64,000 nt of DNA from Caulobacterales bacterium. Its GTDB lineage: Bacteria > Pseudomonadota > Alphaproteobacteria > Caulobacterales > Caulobacteraceae. This document shows, piece after piece, positions 7,584 through 15,921 of this stretch. Each line of letters opens with the position of its first letter. The first letter of the stretch is position 1. Location of the stretch: assembly GCA_019510435.1 (NCBI GenBank), contig JAEKKJ010000009.1:186001-250000 (forward strand). Reading direction: 5' to 3'. A program made the translations under genes and the position numbers. A model generated the notes under the pieces. That model was not told the origin of the DNA, did no database searches, and saw only the letters and a list, made by a program, of their open reading frames with translations.

Positions 7584-10430
7584 TCAGTAGGAGACGCGGA
7601 CGCCGAACTTGAAGCTGCGGCCGATCAGGTCGTAGGCGCTGCCGTTGATGCTGACAGCGACGATCGGCGGCTGCTTGTCGAACAGGTTGTCGACGGTGAC
7701 ATAGGCCTGGACCTTGCGGTCGGGCCGGTCGATGACCGCGTACTGCAGGTTGGCGTACCAGTAGGTCGCCTCGGGCCAGATGTTCTGGTTCACCGAGTTG
7801 GAGAGCGCCGCCGTCGCCAGGTACTCGGGCGTTCCGGGCGTGAGGCCGTCGAGGCCCACAGCCGTGGCGCTGAAGCGGATCTTGGAGGTGTAGCGCACCG
7901 TCAGCGTGCCGGTGAACGGGCCCTCGCGATAGCTCGCCTGCCCGTTCCACGACCAGGTCGGCGTGCCGGCGAGGCCCGAGGAGTCGATGTCCGTGGTGGG
8001 CGTGATGGTGCGATACTTGGCGATCCGGCTGCCCAGGGCGCGCAGGGTCAACTGGCCGGGGAGGTTCAGGTCCTCCATCGGCACGGCGTAGGCCACCTCG
8101 ACGTCGAAGCCGTGGGTCTTCAGCGCGTTCAGGTTCTGCTGCGGCACGTTCACCCGGCTGACGCCCACCGGGCTCGACGGATCCAGCACCACGAACTGCG
8201 ACAGCACCGGGTCGTGCTTCAGCAGCACGGCGTCCAGGATGTCCTGCACGTTCTGGGTCGAGATCACGTCGCGGATCTTGATGTTCCAGTAGTCGACCGA
8301 GACGCGCAGGCCGCGGCTCCAGCCCCACTGCGGCTGGAACACCACGCCCCCGGTGGTGGTGTCGCCGGTCTCCGGGATCAGGTTGGGGTTGCCCACGGTG
8401 TTCGACTTGGTGAAGCCCGAGGCCCCGGTCGCCCGGTTGACGACGTTGGGATTGCCCTCCGAGCCCGGGTTGAACAGCTCGTTGATGTTGGGCGCCCGGA
8501 TGTCGCGCGAGCGGGTGGCGCGGAAGCGCAGGAAGTCGGTGACGTCCCAGACGCCGCCCACCTTCCAGGTGGTGACCGCGCCGGAGGTGGAATAGTCGGT
8601 GCGCCGGGCCGCGCCGTTCAGGTCCAGGGACTTGGCGAAGGGCATGTCGCGGAACACCGGCACGCCCACTTCGCCGTAGATCTCCTTCACATTGATCGCC
8701 CCGGTGTAGAGCGAATAGTTCTGGTTCATCAGCGCCAGCTTCTGGCAGTCGGGGCAGTTGACCACGTCGGCCGTGTCGCGCCGCCACTCCAAGCCCGCGG
8801 CCACCGACACGTCGCCTGCCGGCAGGTGGAAGGGCGCCCCGGCGATGTTGGCCGCCACGTCGTACTGGCGGAACTCCATGTCCGCCTGGGACGCGGAGTT
8901 GAAGTAGGCCAGCGCCCCCAGGTTCTGCGAAGTGTTGGTCCCGAAGATGTTGTAGGGCACGCAGCCCGGGGACAGGTTGGCGATCAGGCGCGCCTTCACG
9001 ATGGCGTTCTGGGCGTTGAAGTACGGATCGGTGGCGACCGGCCCGCACATGGGCTTGCCGTCCGGCCCGGTGACCACATAGGCCGAGTGGTAGAAGTCGG
9101 CCTCGCGCGGGGTGTTGTGGATGTCGGGCGCGAAGGTCGCCTTGCCCGCCCCGCCGCCGATGTCCCACTTCCAGTCGCCGAAGATCTCGCCCTTGATGCC
9201 GGTGTCGAACTGCAGGGTCTCGGTGCGGTTGCGCGAGGCGATCGAGCCCAGGTCGTCGTGGCGGGTGGCCGAATAAGTGAACTTGTTGACGCCCGCCTTC
9301 TTCATCGCCGCCACCACCGAGGGCGGCAGGAACGGGTTGTCGATCTGAACGGTGTAGTTGTTGAAGTTCGGCACCCGCGCGCCGAACGAGCGGCCATAGG
9401 TGTGCAGCACGCCATACTGCAGCTGGGCGAAGGCCACGAGCGACGGGGTGAACTCGTACTCGACCCGCGTCAGGGCCGCGCCGCGCTTGTACTGGGCCCG
9501 CAGGAACTGGTCGGGGTTTTCGACGCTGCCGTAGTTGCCGCTGCCGATCATCTCGGTGCCGCCGACGATGCTGCCGTACTGGAACGGATAGGTCGTGCCG
9601 TTCTCGCCGAACGCCAGGCCCTTCAGCGGCCCGGACGTGATCAGGCCGCTGGCGTTGTAGGCCGCAGTCTCCACGTGGTTCAGGATCAGGGTGGCCGGCA
9701 GGCCCGCGGCCCGGTTGGCCGGCAGCGACATGGCCCCCGGCTCCAGCTGCCCCCAGCTGCGGGCGTACATGTTCCCCGTGCCCTGGCTGTCGGTGTAGTC
9801 GCCGCCGATGATGAAGTGGCCGCGGCCGCCCATGAAGCTGTGGCCGAAGGCGAACGACGGATTGTATTCCTGGTTGTCGCCGCGCTGGCTGACGCCGAAG
9901 CGCATGTCAGCGGTGAAGCCCTCCAGGTGGTTCTTCAGGATGAAGTTCACCACGCCGGCGACCGCGTCCGAGCCGTAGGCCGCCGAGGCGCCGCCGGTGA
10001 CGATGTCCACCCGCTCGATCAGGCTGGTCGGGATCAGGTTGGTGTCGAACACCGCCGTCGGCGCGTCGGGCACGTGCCGGCGCCCATTGACCAGCACCAG
10101 GGTGCGCACCGAGCCGAGGCCGCGCAGGTCCAGGTTGGCCTTCGAGGCGCTCTGGGCGCCGGTGGAGTTCACGCTGGGGCCGGACGTGCCCTTGAACGTG
10201 GGGATATCGCGGATCACCTCGAACACACTGCTCGCGGCGCGTTGCTTGAACTGGTCGGCCCCGACCTGGGTCACCGGCGTCGGCGCCGTGAACCCGCCCA
10301 CCTGAAGGTGGGAGCCCGTGACCACCACCTCCGACACGTCCGCTGGCGTCGTCTCCGCCAGCGCAGCCGTCGCCGCCAGGGCGCCCGCCGACGCACTGGC
10401 CAGCAGGAGCCCAACCTTGAACCGCAACAT
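7584..10430 (-). CDS. TonB-dependent outer-membrane receptor
   Basis: A 948-residue protein. The signal peptide is MLRFKVGLLLASASAGALA and so on; a TonB-box-like DVSEVVVTGSHL follows at about residues 28-39. The plug domain (about 40-170) includes RAASSVFEVIRDIPTF and IERVDIVTGGASAAYGSDA, and a long beta-barrel ends in an aromatic residue (FKFGVRVSY). It imports a scarce substrate across the outer membrane, powered by TonB-ExbBD. The start at 10430 is chosen because the signal peptide begins there; upstream codons look non-coding. The plug and barrel resemble the oligosaccharide- and plant-compound-type receptors common in Caulobacterales. The substrate is unknown. Confidence 0.93.
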   Translation of the reverse strand: MLRFKVGLLLASASAGALAATAALAETTPADVSEVVVTGSHLQVGGFTAPTPVTQVGADQFKQRAASSVFEVIRDIPTFKGTSGPSVNSTGAQSASKANLDLRGLGSVRTLVLVNGRRHVPDAPTAVFDTNLIPTSLIERVDIVTGGASAAYGSDAVAGVVNFILKNHLEGFTADMRFGVSQRGDNQEYNPSFAFGHSFMGGRGHFIIGGDYTDSQGTGNMYARSWGQLEPGAMSLPANRAAGLPATLILNHVETAAYNASGLITSGPLKGLAFGENGTTYPFQYGSIVGGTEMIGSGNYGSVENPDQFLRAQYKRGAALTRVEYEFTPSLVAFAQLQYGVLHTYGRSFGARVPNFNNYTVQIDNPFLPPSVVAAMKKAGVNKFTYSATRHDDLGSIASRNRTETLQFDTGIKGEIFGDWKWDIGGGAGKATFAPDIHNTPREADFYHSAYVVTGPDGKPMCGPVATDPYFNAQNAIVKARLIANLSPGCVPYNIFGTNTSQNLGALAYFNSASQADMEFRQYDVAANIAGAPFHLPAGDVSVAAGLEWRRDTADVVNCPDCQKLALMNQNYSLYTGAINVKEIYGEVGVPVFRDMPFAKSLDLNGAARRTDYSTSGAVTTWKVGGVWDVTDFLRFRATRSRDIRAPNINELFNPGSEGNPNVVNRATGASGFTKSNTVGNPNLIPETGDTTTGGVVFQPQWGWSRGLRVSVDYWNIKIRDVISTQNVQDILDAVLLKHDPVLSQFVVLDPSSPVGVSRVNVPQQNLNALKTHGFDVEVAYAVPMEDLNLPGQLTLRALGSRIAKYRTITPTTDIDSSGLAGTPTWSWNGQASYREGPFTGTLTVRYTSKIRFSATAVGLDGLTPGTPEYLATAALSNSVNQNIWPEATYWYANLQYAVIDRPDRKVQAYVTVDNLFDKQPPIVAVSINGSAYDLIGRSFKFGVRVSY

Positions 10431-10999
10431 CCCCAAATCCCCCAAGTCGCCACATGGCCTCTTGGGCGCGTCCCCCCCAGGACATGGTCCGCCAGCCGCC
10501 CGGCCCCCAAGCCAGGGCGTCACGTCGAACCTTGACCAGACGCTAGGCAGCGACCGCCGATCGCCGAACGACAATCGGCGCAAGCGGGTGCTTGGCGGCG
10601 TGAGGCGCCCGCTGGCTGCACAGATCGCCGTCTTTTCCAGCAAGTTTTGGGATCGACCGTTGCAGTTGACGCAAGGTTCAGCGCGCCAGGATTGCGTTCA
10701 TCGGCGCCGCTATCGGCAAGCGCGATATGTGTCCGCATCGCAACTTTTGCACTGCACTATCGCAGTTGCGGTAACATATTCTGTACTCAAGCGCTTTCGC
10801 GGATCGCCTAATTTTGCATCGCGCCTGCGAGTGCAAAATTTCAACAATTTCGGACTGTGATCATGAATTCACCAAATCCTTAAGGCACTATGGTTCTATC
10901 GATTACTTTGAATTGACTTGCCATCGGCAGATGGCGCGCGCACCGTCCATGCGTCGCCACAAGAGCGGCCGCCCTCGGGCGAGACGATGGAGGAAGATC
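10431..10999. other. Long divergent intergenic region (TonB receptor / urcA)
   Basis: About 570 bp without a convincing gene, and with more A/T than its flanks, especially 10640-10920. It contains the palindrome AAGCGCTT at 10789-10796, a core seen in LacI-family operators, and an inverted repeat CGCAACT (10739-10745) / AGTTGCG (10764-10770). Promoters for both the leftward receptor and the rightward urcA gene must lie here. No confident -35/-10 pair is called. A small RNA cannot be excluded. Confidence 0.4.
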
Positions 11000-11332
11000 T
11001 TGCTCAAGATGCTTTGCCTTGCCGCGGGTTTGCTGGCCAGCGGCCCCGCCCTTGCCGCCAGCGAACCGCTCCCGGCCCAGCTTGCGGTCTCCACCGCCGG
11101 CGTCGACTTGCAGGACCCGGTCGCCGTCCAGGCGCTCTACGCCCGCCTGCATGCGGCGGCTGGCGCGGTCTGCGACGGCTATGCGGTCAATTCGCGCGTC
11201 TCCGCGGCGGACGTCGCCTGCGCCGACCGCGCGCTCGCCCAGGCCGTCCAGGCCTTGAACGCGCCGCTGCTCACCGCGCTCTACACGGGCGCGGCCAGCC
11301 AGCGCGACAGGACCACCCTCGTCAGGCGTTGA
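11000..11332 (+). CDS. UrcA family exported protein
   Basis: A 110-residue protein. The TTG at 11000 is preferred because GGAGG at 10989-10993 lies 6 nt before it; the next in-frame ATG at 11009 is too far from that site. A signal peptide (LCLAAGLLASGPALA) leads into the UrcA signature: VSTAGVDLQDPVAVQALYAR, then two Cys in GAVCDGY and ADVACADRAL, which could form a disulfide. UrcA proteins are small periplasmic proteins of unknown function, abundant in Caulobacterales and sphingomonads. The stop codon region overlaps the convergent next gene by 11 bp. Confidence 0.8.
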   Translation: MLKMLCLAAGLLASGPALAASEPLPAQLAVSTAGVDLQDPVAVQALYARLHAAAGAVCDGYAVNSRVSAADVACADRALAQAVQALNAPLLTALYTGAASQRDRTTLVRR

Positions 11333-11540
11333 GCGCCTGTTCGGTGGCTTCCATCTCATCGCGGATCCAGTCGTGGCCGCTGGTGACCATCACCCCCTCC
11401 AGGGCCGAGATGTGACCACGCAGACGATCGCGGATGTCCTTCGGCACGTCGTCGCGCGTGGCGATCCAGCGGGCGATCTGGTGGACCGCAAAGGCGCTAT
11501 GCAGGGCCAGCTTGTCGCGGTCCTCTTCGGAAAGCTTCAT
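11322..11540 (-). CDS. Small hypothetical helical protein
   Basis: A 72-residue, all-helical, charged protein (MKLSEEDRDKLALHSAFAVH and onwards, with DVPKDIRDRLRGHISALEG). It has no signal peptide or membrane segment. TTTGGAG sits about 7 nt before the ATG at 11540. I do not recognise the family. The coding pattern (a sensible ribosome site and balanced charged helices) supports a real gene. Its 3' end overlaps urcA by 11 bp in convergent orientation. Confidence 0.6.
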   Translation of the reverse strand: MKLSEEDRDKLALHSAFAVHQIARWIATRDDVPKDIRDRLRGHISALEGVMVTSGHDWIRDEMEATEQALNA

Positions 11541-11612
11541 GGTCGGGCTCCAAAGGTGCGGTGTGACCATAACACCTGAGCCGCGGGAGGGGATCACCCC
11601 TTCGCCATCGGC

Positions 11613-12050
11613 TCAGGCCAGGCCCAGCGCCCGCAGCACCGCGCCCTGGTCGAAATAGGGCCGCTCGCAGACGATCCGGTCGCTGCCCGGCGCGAACTCG
11701 AAGCTGGCCGCGATGCGCACGCGGAACGTCTTGCCCGTCGCCTCGACCACCCCGGTCGGCAGGCGCAGCGGACCCAGGTGGGTGCCGGTCAGCCAGAACT
11801 CCACCAGCACCGTGTCGCCGCCGTGGGCGATGGCGATCACCTCGTTGCCCTGGTCCGGGAACGGTGTGCGCGAGGCCGCGAAATACCGGCGCACCGCGTC
11901 CTCCCCGTCGAACACCTGGCCGGCGCCGTACATCTCGTAGCGCGGGTGGGCGAAGGTGGCGATCACCGCATCCCAGTCGTGCTCGCATTCCAGCCGCATG
12001 TGGTCGCGGACCACCTGCAGGCGGGCGTCCGCCAGGGCCTGGCCTTCCAT
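11613..12050 (-). CDS. SnoaL/NTF2-like protein
   Basis: A 145-residue protein with the alpha+beta cone fold pattern of NTF2-like enzymes: DHMRLECEHDWDAVIATFAHPRYE, GAGQVFDGEDAVRRYFA, and late strands VLVEFWLTGTHLG and RIAASFEFA. Its ATG overlaps the stop of the upstream Rieske gene by one base (TGATG), so the two are translationally coupled. NTF2-like folds include the beta subunits of ring-hydroxylating oxygenases and SnoaL cyclases. A role beside the Rieske enzyme is likely, but as helper subunit or separate enzyme is unclear. Confidence 0.75.
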   Translation of the reverse strand: MEGQALADARLQVVRDHMRLECEHDWDAVIATFAHPRYEMYGAGQVFDGEDAVRRYFAASRTPFPDQGNEVIAIAHGGDTVLVEFWLTGTHLGPLRLPTGVVEATGKTFRVRIAASFEFAPGSDRIVCERPYFDQGAVLRALGLA

Positions 12051-13072
12051 CACGACACCGCCGCCAGCTTGGGCGGCCGCGGCAGGTCGTGGGCCGTCGC
12101 GATGCGCTCCTGGAACCAGGCCACGCCGGTCTCGTGCTTCGGCGAGAGCACGCCCCCGCGGTAGACGCCGGCCTCGAGGTTGCGCTGCACCTCCTCGCAC
12201 ACCTGCAGGTCCTGGGCGGTGACGAGGTCGGAGACCGCCAGCATCTGCGACAGCTCCGCCGTTCGCGCCGGATCGAAAAAGTAGAAGTAGTCCAGCCGCG
12301 TCTCGGCCGGGCCCACCGCGGTCATCCGCTCCATCATATAGCCGTGGCGGTAGACATTGATGCCGAGGTTGGGCCACAGCCAGCCCCAGAGACCCCCATA
12401 GACCGAGCGGTCCCGCGGCGGGGCGGCGGCGAACACTACGTCGCCCTCGATCTCGGTGCGGTAGTCGGCGACCACGATGTCCTGGTCGAACTCCGGATGC
12501 ACCATCGGCAGGTGGTAGCCCTCCAGGTAGTTCTCCACATAGGTCTTCCAGTTGCAGCCGATGCGATGGGTGCGGGTCTCCACCAGCGGGAAGGCCGCTT
12601 GGCCTTCCGCCCAGCGCGCCGCCAGCGGGGCCATCAGGCTCGCGAGCGCCTCGGCGGACAGCTCCAGGTTCACGAACAGCAGGCCGCGCCAGGCCTCCAC
12701 GCGGATCGGGAACAGGCCGTACTGGCGCGGGTCGAACCCTGCGGAGGCGCCGAAGTCGACCGCGTTGCGCAGCCGCCCGTCCAGGGCGTAGCGCCAGCCG
12801 TGGTAGCGGCAGGTGAAGGCCTCGCCGCAGTTGCCGGTCCCGTCGGCGACCAGAGCGCCGGCCCTGTGGCGGCAGACGTTGTGGAACGCCGCCAGCTCGC
12901 CGTCGGCCTTGCGCACCACCACCACCGGCGCGCCGCCGACGACATCGGCCAGGTAGTCGCCCGCGGCGGGGAGCTGGGTCTCATGGCCCAGGAACTGCCA
13001 GGTCCGTCGCAGAACCGCAGTGCGGTCGTTGCGCAATGACTCGTCGCCCCGATAGAGCTCGACCGGCAGCAT
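12050..13072 (-). CDS. Rieske non-heme iron oxygenase, alpha-subunit type
   Basis: A 340-residue protein. The N-terminal Rieske [2Fe-2S] centre has ligands C67, H69, C88 and H91 (FHNVCRHRAG, TCRYHGW). The C-terminal catalytic domain contains NWKTYVENYLEGYHLPMVHPEF with the mononuclear iron His pair. It should hydroxylate an aromatic or quaternary amine compound, using electrons from a reductase that is not encoded nearby. It belongs to the short single-component branch that includes carnitine and stachydrine-type demethylases as well as aromatic oxygenases. It is first of a two-gene operon with the NTF2-like gene, and an APC transporter lies just upstream on the same strand, which may supply the substrate. 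Confidence 0.88.
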   Translation of the reverse strand: MLPVELYRGDESLRNDRTAVLRRTWQFLGHETQLPAAGDYLADVVGGAPVVVVRKADGELAAFHNVCRHRAGALVADGTGNCGEAFTCRYHGWRYALDGRLRNAVDFGASAGFDPRQYGLFPIRVEAWRGLLFVNLELSAEALASLMAPLAARWAEGQAAFPLVETRTHRIGCNWKTYVENYLEGYHLPMVHPEFDQDIVVADYRTEIEGDVVFAAAPPRDRSVYGGLWGWLWPNLGINVYRHGYMMERMTAVGPAETRLDYFYFFDPARTAELSQMLAVSDLVTAQDLQVCEEVQRNLEAGVYRGGVLSPKHETGVAWFQERIATAHDLPRPPKLAAVS

Positions 13073-13102
13073 GGGCCCTCCTGGGATTGCTTTTGGCCGA
13101 GC

Positions 13103-14425
13103 CTACCGACGCCGCAGCCAAAGATACAGAAGGGCGGCGCAGGCGAGCGGGACGAGCGCCAGCGCCAGTTCGAGCGGCTTGGCCGAGGCTGCGAGCGCGA
13201 GCGCGGCGGCGATGGCCAGCACCGCCGTCGTCACGATGGCCGCGCGTCGCGCCGTGCCCGGCCCGCTGATGCGGATCAGCGACACGCCCGCCAGCACATA
13301 GCAGTAGAGCGTCAGCAGCACCGAGACATTGGCCAGCACCGAGAACTGTTGCCCCAGGGTCGGAGAGACCGTCCCGATCGCCATCAGGCTGGTAAGGATC
13401 CCCATGGCCAGCAGGTTCGGCGCCGAGGACCGCTCGCCGGGCCGGGTGCGGAACAGGGCCGGAAACATGCCGCCGTCCGCCGCCGTGCGCGTGGTCTCGG
13501 CCGAGACCAGGGTCCAGCCCGTCAGGCAACCCAGCGCCCGCAGGAGCGCGCAGGTGGCGATCAGCGCGCCGACCCCGACGCCGAAGGCGGTCCGCGAGGC
13601 GTCGGCGAACGGCGCCGAGGAGGCCGCGAGCGCCCCCGCTGGCAGGATCCCCATCAGCACCGTGCAGGCGGCGATATAGAGCACCGCCACGCCTCCCACT
13701 CCCAGCAGGGTCGCGCGCGGCACGTTGCGGGCCGGATCGCGGACGACTCCCGCGACGGCGGCCGCGCATTCGATGCCGAGGAACCCCCAGAACGCCGTCA
13801 GCCCCGAGGCGCCGACCGCCTGGGTCAGGCCCAGGCCTTGCGGGTTCCAGTTGGCCAGGAACATCGCCGGATGGAAGGCCAGCCATCCGAACACCGCGGC
13901 GAGCACGACCGGCAGCAGGCCGACGCCAAGCGTAACCCCCTCCACCCGGGCGACCATGCGAGGTCCGATCCAGGCGGCCGCCACCGCCACCCAGATGAAG
14001 GCCAGGGTCAGCGGCAGCCGCGCCGCATGGGTCGCCAGGCCCGGGACCAGGTAGCCCACCGATCCCGCCAGGGCGACGCCCAGCGCGGCGTCCCCCACCC
14101 AGTTGTTGCTCCAGTAGGCGACCCCGCACTGCACGCCGAAGAAGCGGCCGAGCCCGGCCTCCACATAGTCGGGAAGTCCCTTGGCCCGCGGCGCCGCCGG
14201 CCCCAGCCAGACAAAGACGCCGGCGATGGCCAGCGCGGCGAGGCTTGCGGCCACCCAGCCCAGGATCGAGATCGAGCCCACCGCGCCCATGGTGGCGGGC
14301 AGCAGATAGACCCCCGAGCCGACCATGGAGCCGGTGACCAGGGCCGCGGCGCCCCAGACGCCGATGGAGCCGTGTCGGCCCTTCGCGGGCGCCTGCGAGC
14401 CTGCCACCGCTTCCGCCAACGCCAT
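13103..14425 (-). CDS. APC-family amino acid/polyamine transporter
   Basis: A 440-residue integral membrane protein with about 12 hydrophobic helices. The first helix carries GSMVGSGVYLLPATMG, the APC GSG substrate-backbone motif, as in AdiC and PotE. A second conserved stretch is FWGFLGIECAAAVAGVVRDPARNVPRAT. It should exchange or import an amino acid or amine across the inner membrane; AdiC/PotE-like antiport is possible. It is followed, 30 bp downstream on the same strand, by the Rieske oxygenase gene. Confidence 0.88.
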   Translation of the reverse strand: MALAEAVAGSQAPAKGRHGSIGVWGAAALVTGSMVGSGVYLLPATMGAVGSISILGWVAASLAALAIAGVFVWLGPAAPRAKGLPDYVEAGLGRFFGVQCGVAYWSNNWVGDAALGVALAGSVGYLVPGLATHAARLPLTLAFIWVAVAAAWIGPRMVARVEGVTLGVGLLPVVLAAVFGWLAFHPAMFLANWNPQGLGLTQAVGASGLTAFWGFLGIECAAAVAGVVRDPARNVPRATLLGVGGVAVLYIAACTVLMGILPAGALAASSAPFADASRTAFGVGVGALIATCALLRALGCLTGWTLVSAETTRTAADGGMFPALFRTRPGERSSAPNLLAMGILTSLMAIGTVSPTLGQQFSVLANVSVLLTLYCYVLAGVSLIRISGPGTARRAAIVTTAVLAIAAALALAASAKPLELALALVPLACAALLYLWLRRR

Positions 14426-14495
14426 TCCCCCCGCACCGAGACCGGACTATGGCCGGTTCACGGGGCCGCGCCTAGCGAGCGCCCAAATCCCGGGC

Positions 14496-14543
14496 TTGAC
14501 TGGCTGGACTACGGGCGTAACCTCCGATCAACTACGGGTGTAA
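14496..14543 (+). promoter_or_regulatory. Promoter with two BlaI-type operators
   Basis: TTGACT (14496-14501), a 16-bp spacer and TAACCT (14518-14523) form a plausible promoter. Two direct repeats, CTACGGGCGTAA (14509-14520) and CTACGGGTGTAA (14532-14543), lie 23 bp apart. Their cores resemble the TACA-N2-TGTA half-palindrome of BlaI/MecI operators. The first overlaps the -10 element and the second ends one base before the blaI ATG, fitting autorepression. Confidence 0.6.
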
Positions 14544-14544
14544 G

Positions 14545-14919
14545 ATGTCGAAGATCTCCGGCGCCGAAAGCCACATCATGGCGGCCCTCTGGGACCAGGG
14601 CGCGATGACGGCCGAGGAGATCGTCCAGACCGTGGGGCCGCCCCAGGCCTGGGGCGAGGCGACGGTGAAGACCCTGATCAACCGCCTCCTGAAGAAGAAG
14701 GCCATCGCCTCGGAGCGGTCCGGCGGGCGGGCGCTCTACCGCCCCATCGTCAGCCGCGAGGACTATGTGACGGGCGAGAGCCAGGGCCTGCTCGACCGCC
14801 TGTTCGGGGGCGAGATCGCCCCGCTGGTCGCCCACTATGCGCGCCACCGCGCCCTCTCGGCCGAAGAGCTGGCACGGCTCAAGTCCCTGATCGCGGAGCT
14901 GGAGACCGATGACGACTGA
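14545..14919 (+). CDS. blaI: BlaI/MecI/CopY-family repressor
   Basis: A 124-residue protein, the normal family size. The N-terminal winged helix (ESHIMAALWDQGAMTAEEIV, then WGEATVKTLINRLLKKKAI) binds DNA, and the C-terminal helices dimerise. In the family, the antirepressor protease triggers cleavage of the repressor in the dimerisation domain, relieving repression. It overlaps the following M56 protease gene by 11 nt, the standard blaI-blaR1 arrangement. Candidate operators precede it. No beta-lactamase gene is adjacent, so the regulon is unknown. Confidence 0.88.
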   Translation: MSKISGAESHIMAALWDQGAMTAEEIVQTVGPPQAWGEATVKTLINRLLKKKAIASERSGGRALYRPIVSREDYVTGESQGLLDRLFGGEIAPLVAHYARHRALSAEELARLKSLIAELETDDD

Positions 14920-15835
14920 CGTCCTCGCGACCGTCTTGCGCATGAACCTGGCCGGCGCCGCGGCCGTGGCGGCCGTGCTGGCGCTCCGCCTTCCCGCCCG
15001 GCGAATGTTCGGGCCCGAACTCGCCTACCGCCTTTGGGCCGCGCCGCCGCTCGCGGTCCTGGGCGCCCTGCTGCCGGCCCGGCCGGGAGACCTGGACCAG
15101 GCCGCGTCCGGCCTGCCGCCGGCCGTGCAGCAGGTGTCCGTGCCGCTGCTCGCCTTCTGGGCCGCCGGCGTTGTCCTCGCCATCGCCGCCCTCGCACTCG
15201 CCCAGGCCCGGTTCCTCGCCGCCGCGCGCGTGGGACACGGCGGCCCGGCAGTGGTGGGCGTGATCGCGCCGCGCATCGTCATGCCGGCCGACGACGGGAC
15301 CTATACCGAGGCCGAGCGCGAGCTGATCCGGGCGCACGAGCGCGAGCACCTGGCCCGGCACGACCCGCGGGCCGGCGCCCTCTGCGCCACCCTGCAGGCG
15401 CTCTGCTGGTTCAATCCCCTCGCGCATCTGGGCGCCCACGCCATGCGGCTCGACCAGGAGCTGGCCTGCGACGCGGCCGTGCTGCGCCGCCGCCCGCGCG
15501 ACCGGGCGCTCTACGCCCGCACCCTGCTGAAGACCCAGCTGGCGGCCCAGGCCCTGCCCTTCGGCTGTCGTTGGCCGGCCAGCGGCCCGCATCCCCTGGA
15601 GGTGCGCGTGGGCCTCCTGAAGGCGCCGGTGCGCTACGAGGGCCTGGCCGGACACCTCCTGATCACCGGCGGGCTCGCCGTCGTCGCCCTGGCCGCCTGG
15701 ACGGCCCAGCCGCCGGCGCCCCGCCATCTGACGCCGATCGAGGTGCGCTGGGCCCAGGAGCACCACGGCGCCATGTCGGTGCTGCTGATCCGCGCGCCCA
15801 CCGACGACCGCCGCGCCCTCGCCGAGAGCGACTGA
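14909..15835 (+). CDS. M56 (BlaR1-like) membrane metalloprotease
   Basis: A 308-residue membrane protein. Two N-terminal helices, a third near residues 80-100, then the gluzincin motif HEREH (143-147) and a downstream ELACD with the third zinc ligand about E184. A last helix at about 250-267 is followed by only about 40 residues. BlaR1 proper has a penicillin-binding sensor domain of about 250 residues at that position, absent here. So it is an M56 protease with no beta-lactam sensor, and its signal is unknown. Translationally coupled to blaI. Confidence 0.85.
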   Translation: MTTDVLATVLRMNLAGAAAVAAVLALRLPARRMFGPELAYRLWAAPPLAVLGALLPARPGDLDQAASGLPPAVQQVSVPLLAFWAAGVVLAIAALALAQARFLAAARVGHGGPAVVGVIAPRIVMPADDGTYTEAERELIRAHEREHLARHDPRAGALCATLQALCWFNPLAHLGAHAMRLDQELACDAAVLRRRPRDRALYARTLLKTQLAAQALPFGCRWPASGPHPLEVRVGLLKAPVRYEGLAGHLLITGGLAVVALAAWTAQPPAPRHLTPIEVRWAQEHHGAMSVLLIRAPTDDRRALAESD

Positions 15836-15846
15836 GCGATGGCGGC

Positions 15847-15891
15847 TTGACAGTGCGCGGCATCGTTGTAGCGTTCAGACTACGACTGTAA
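15847..15891 (+). promoter_or_regulatory. Promoter with third BlaI-type operator
   Basis: TTGACA (15847-15852), a 16-bp spacer and TAGCGT (15869-15874) precede CTACGACTGTAA (15880-15891), the same motif as the two sites before blaI. GTAG-N8-CTAC (15868-15883) forms an overlapping inverted repeat. The layout predicts that the second M56 gene is a separate BlaI-repressed unit. Confidence 0.55.
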
Positions 15892-15921
15892 AATAGACCA
15901 CCCGCCTCGGAGCGCAGACGG

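Noticed and set aside
8112-10535. Long open frame (about 800 codons) opposite the TonB receptor.
   Set aside because: Its product is a low-complexity mix of Arg, Gly, His and Val with no family motif. It mirrors a well-supported receptor gene; high GC makes antisense frames open by chance.
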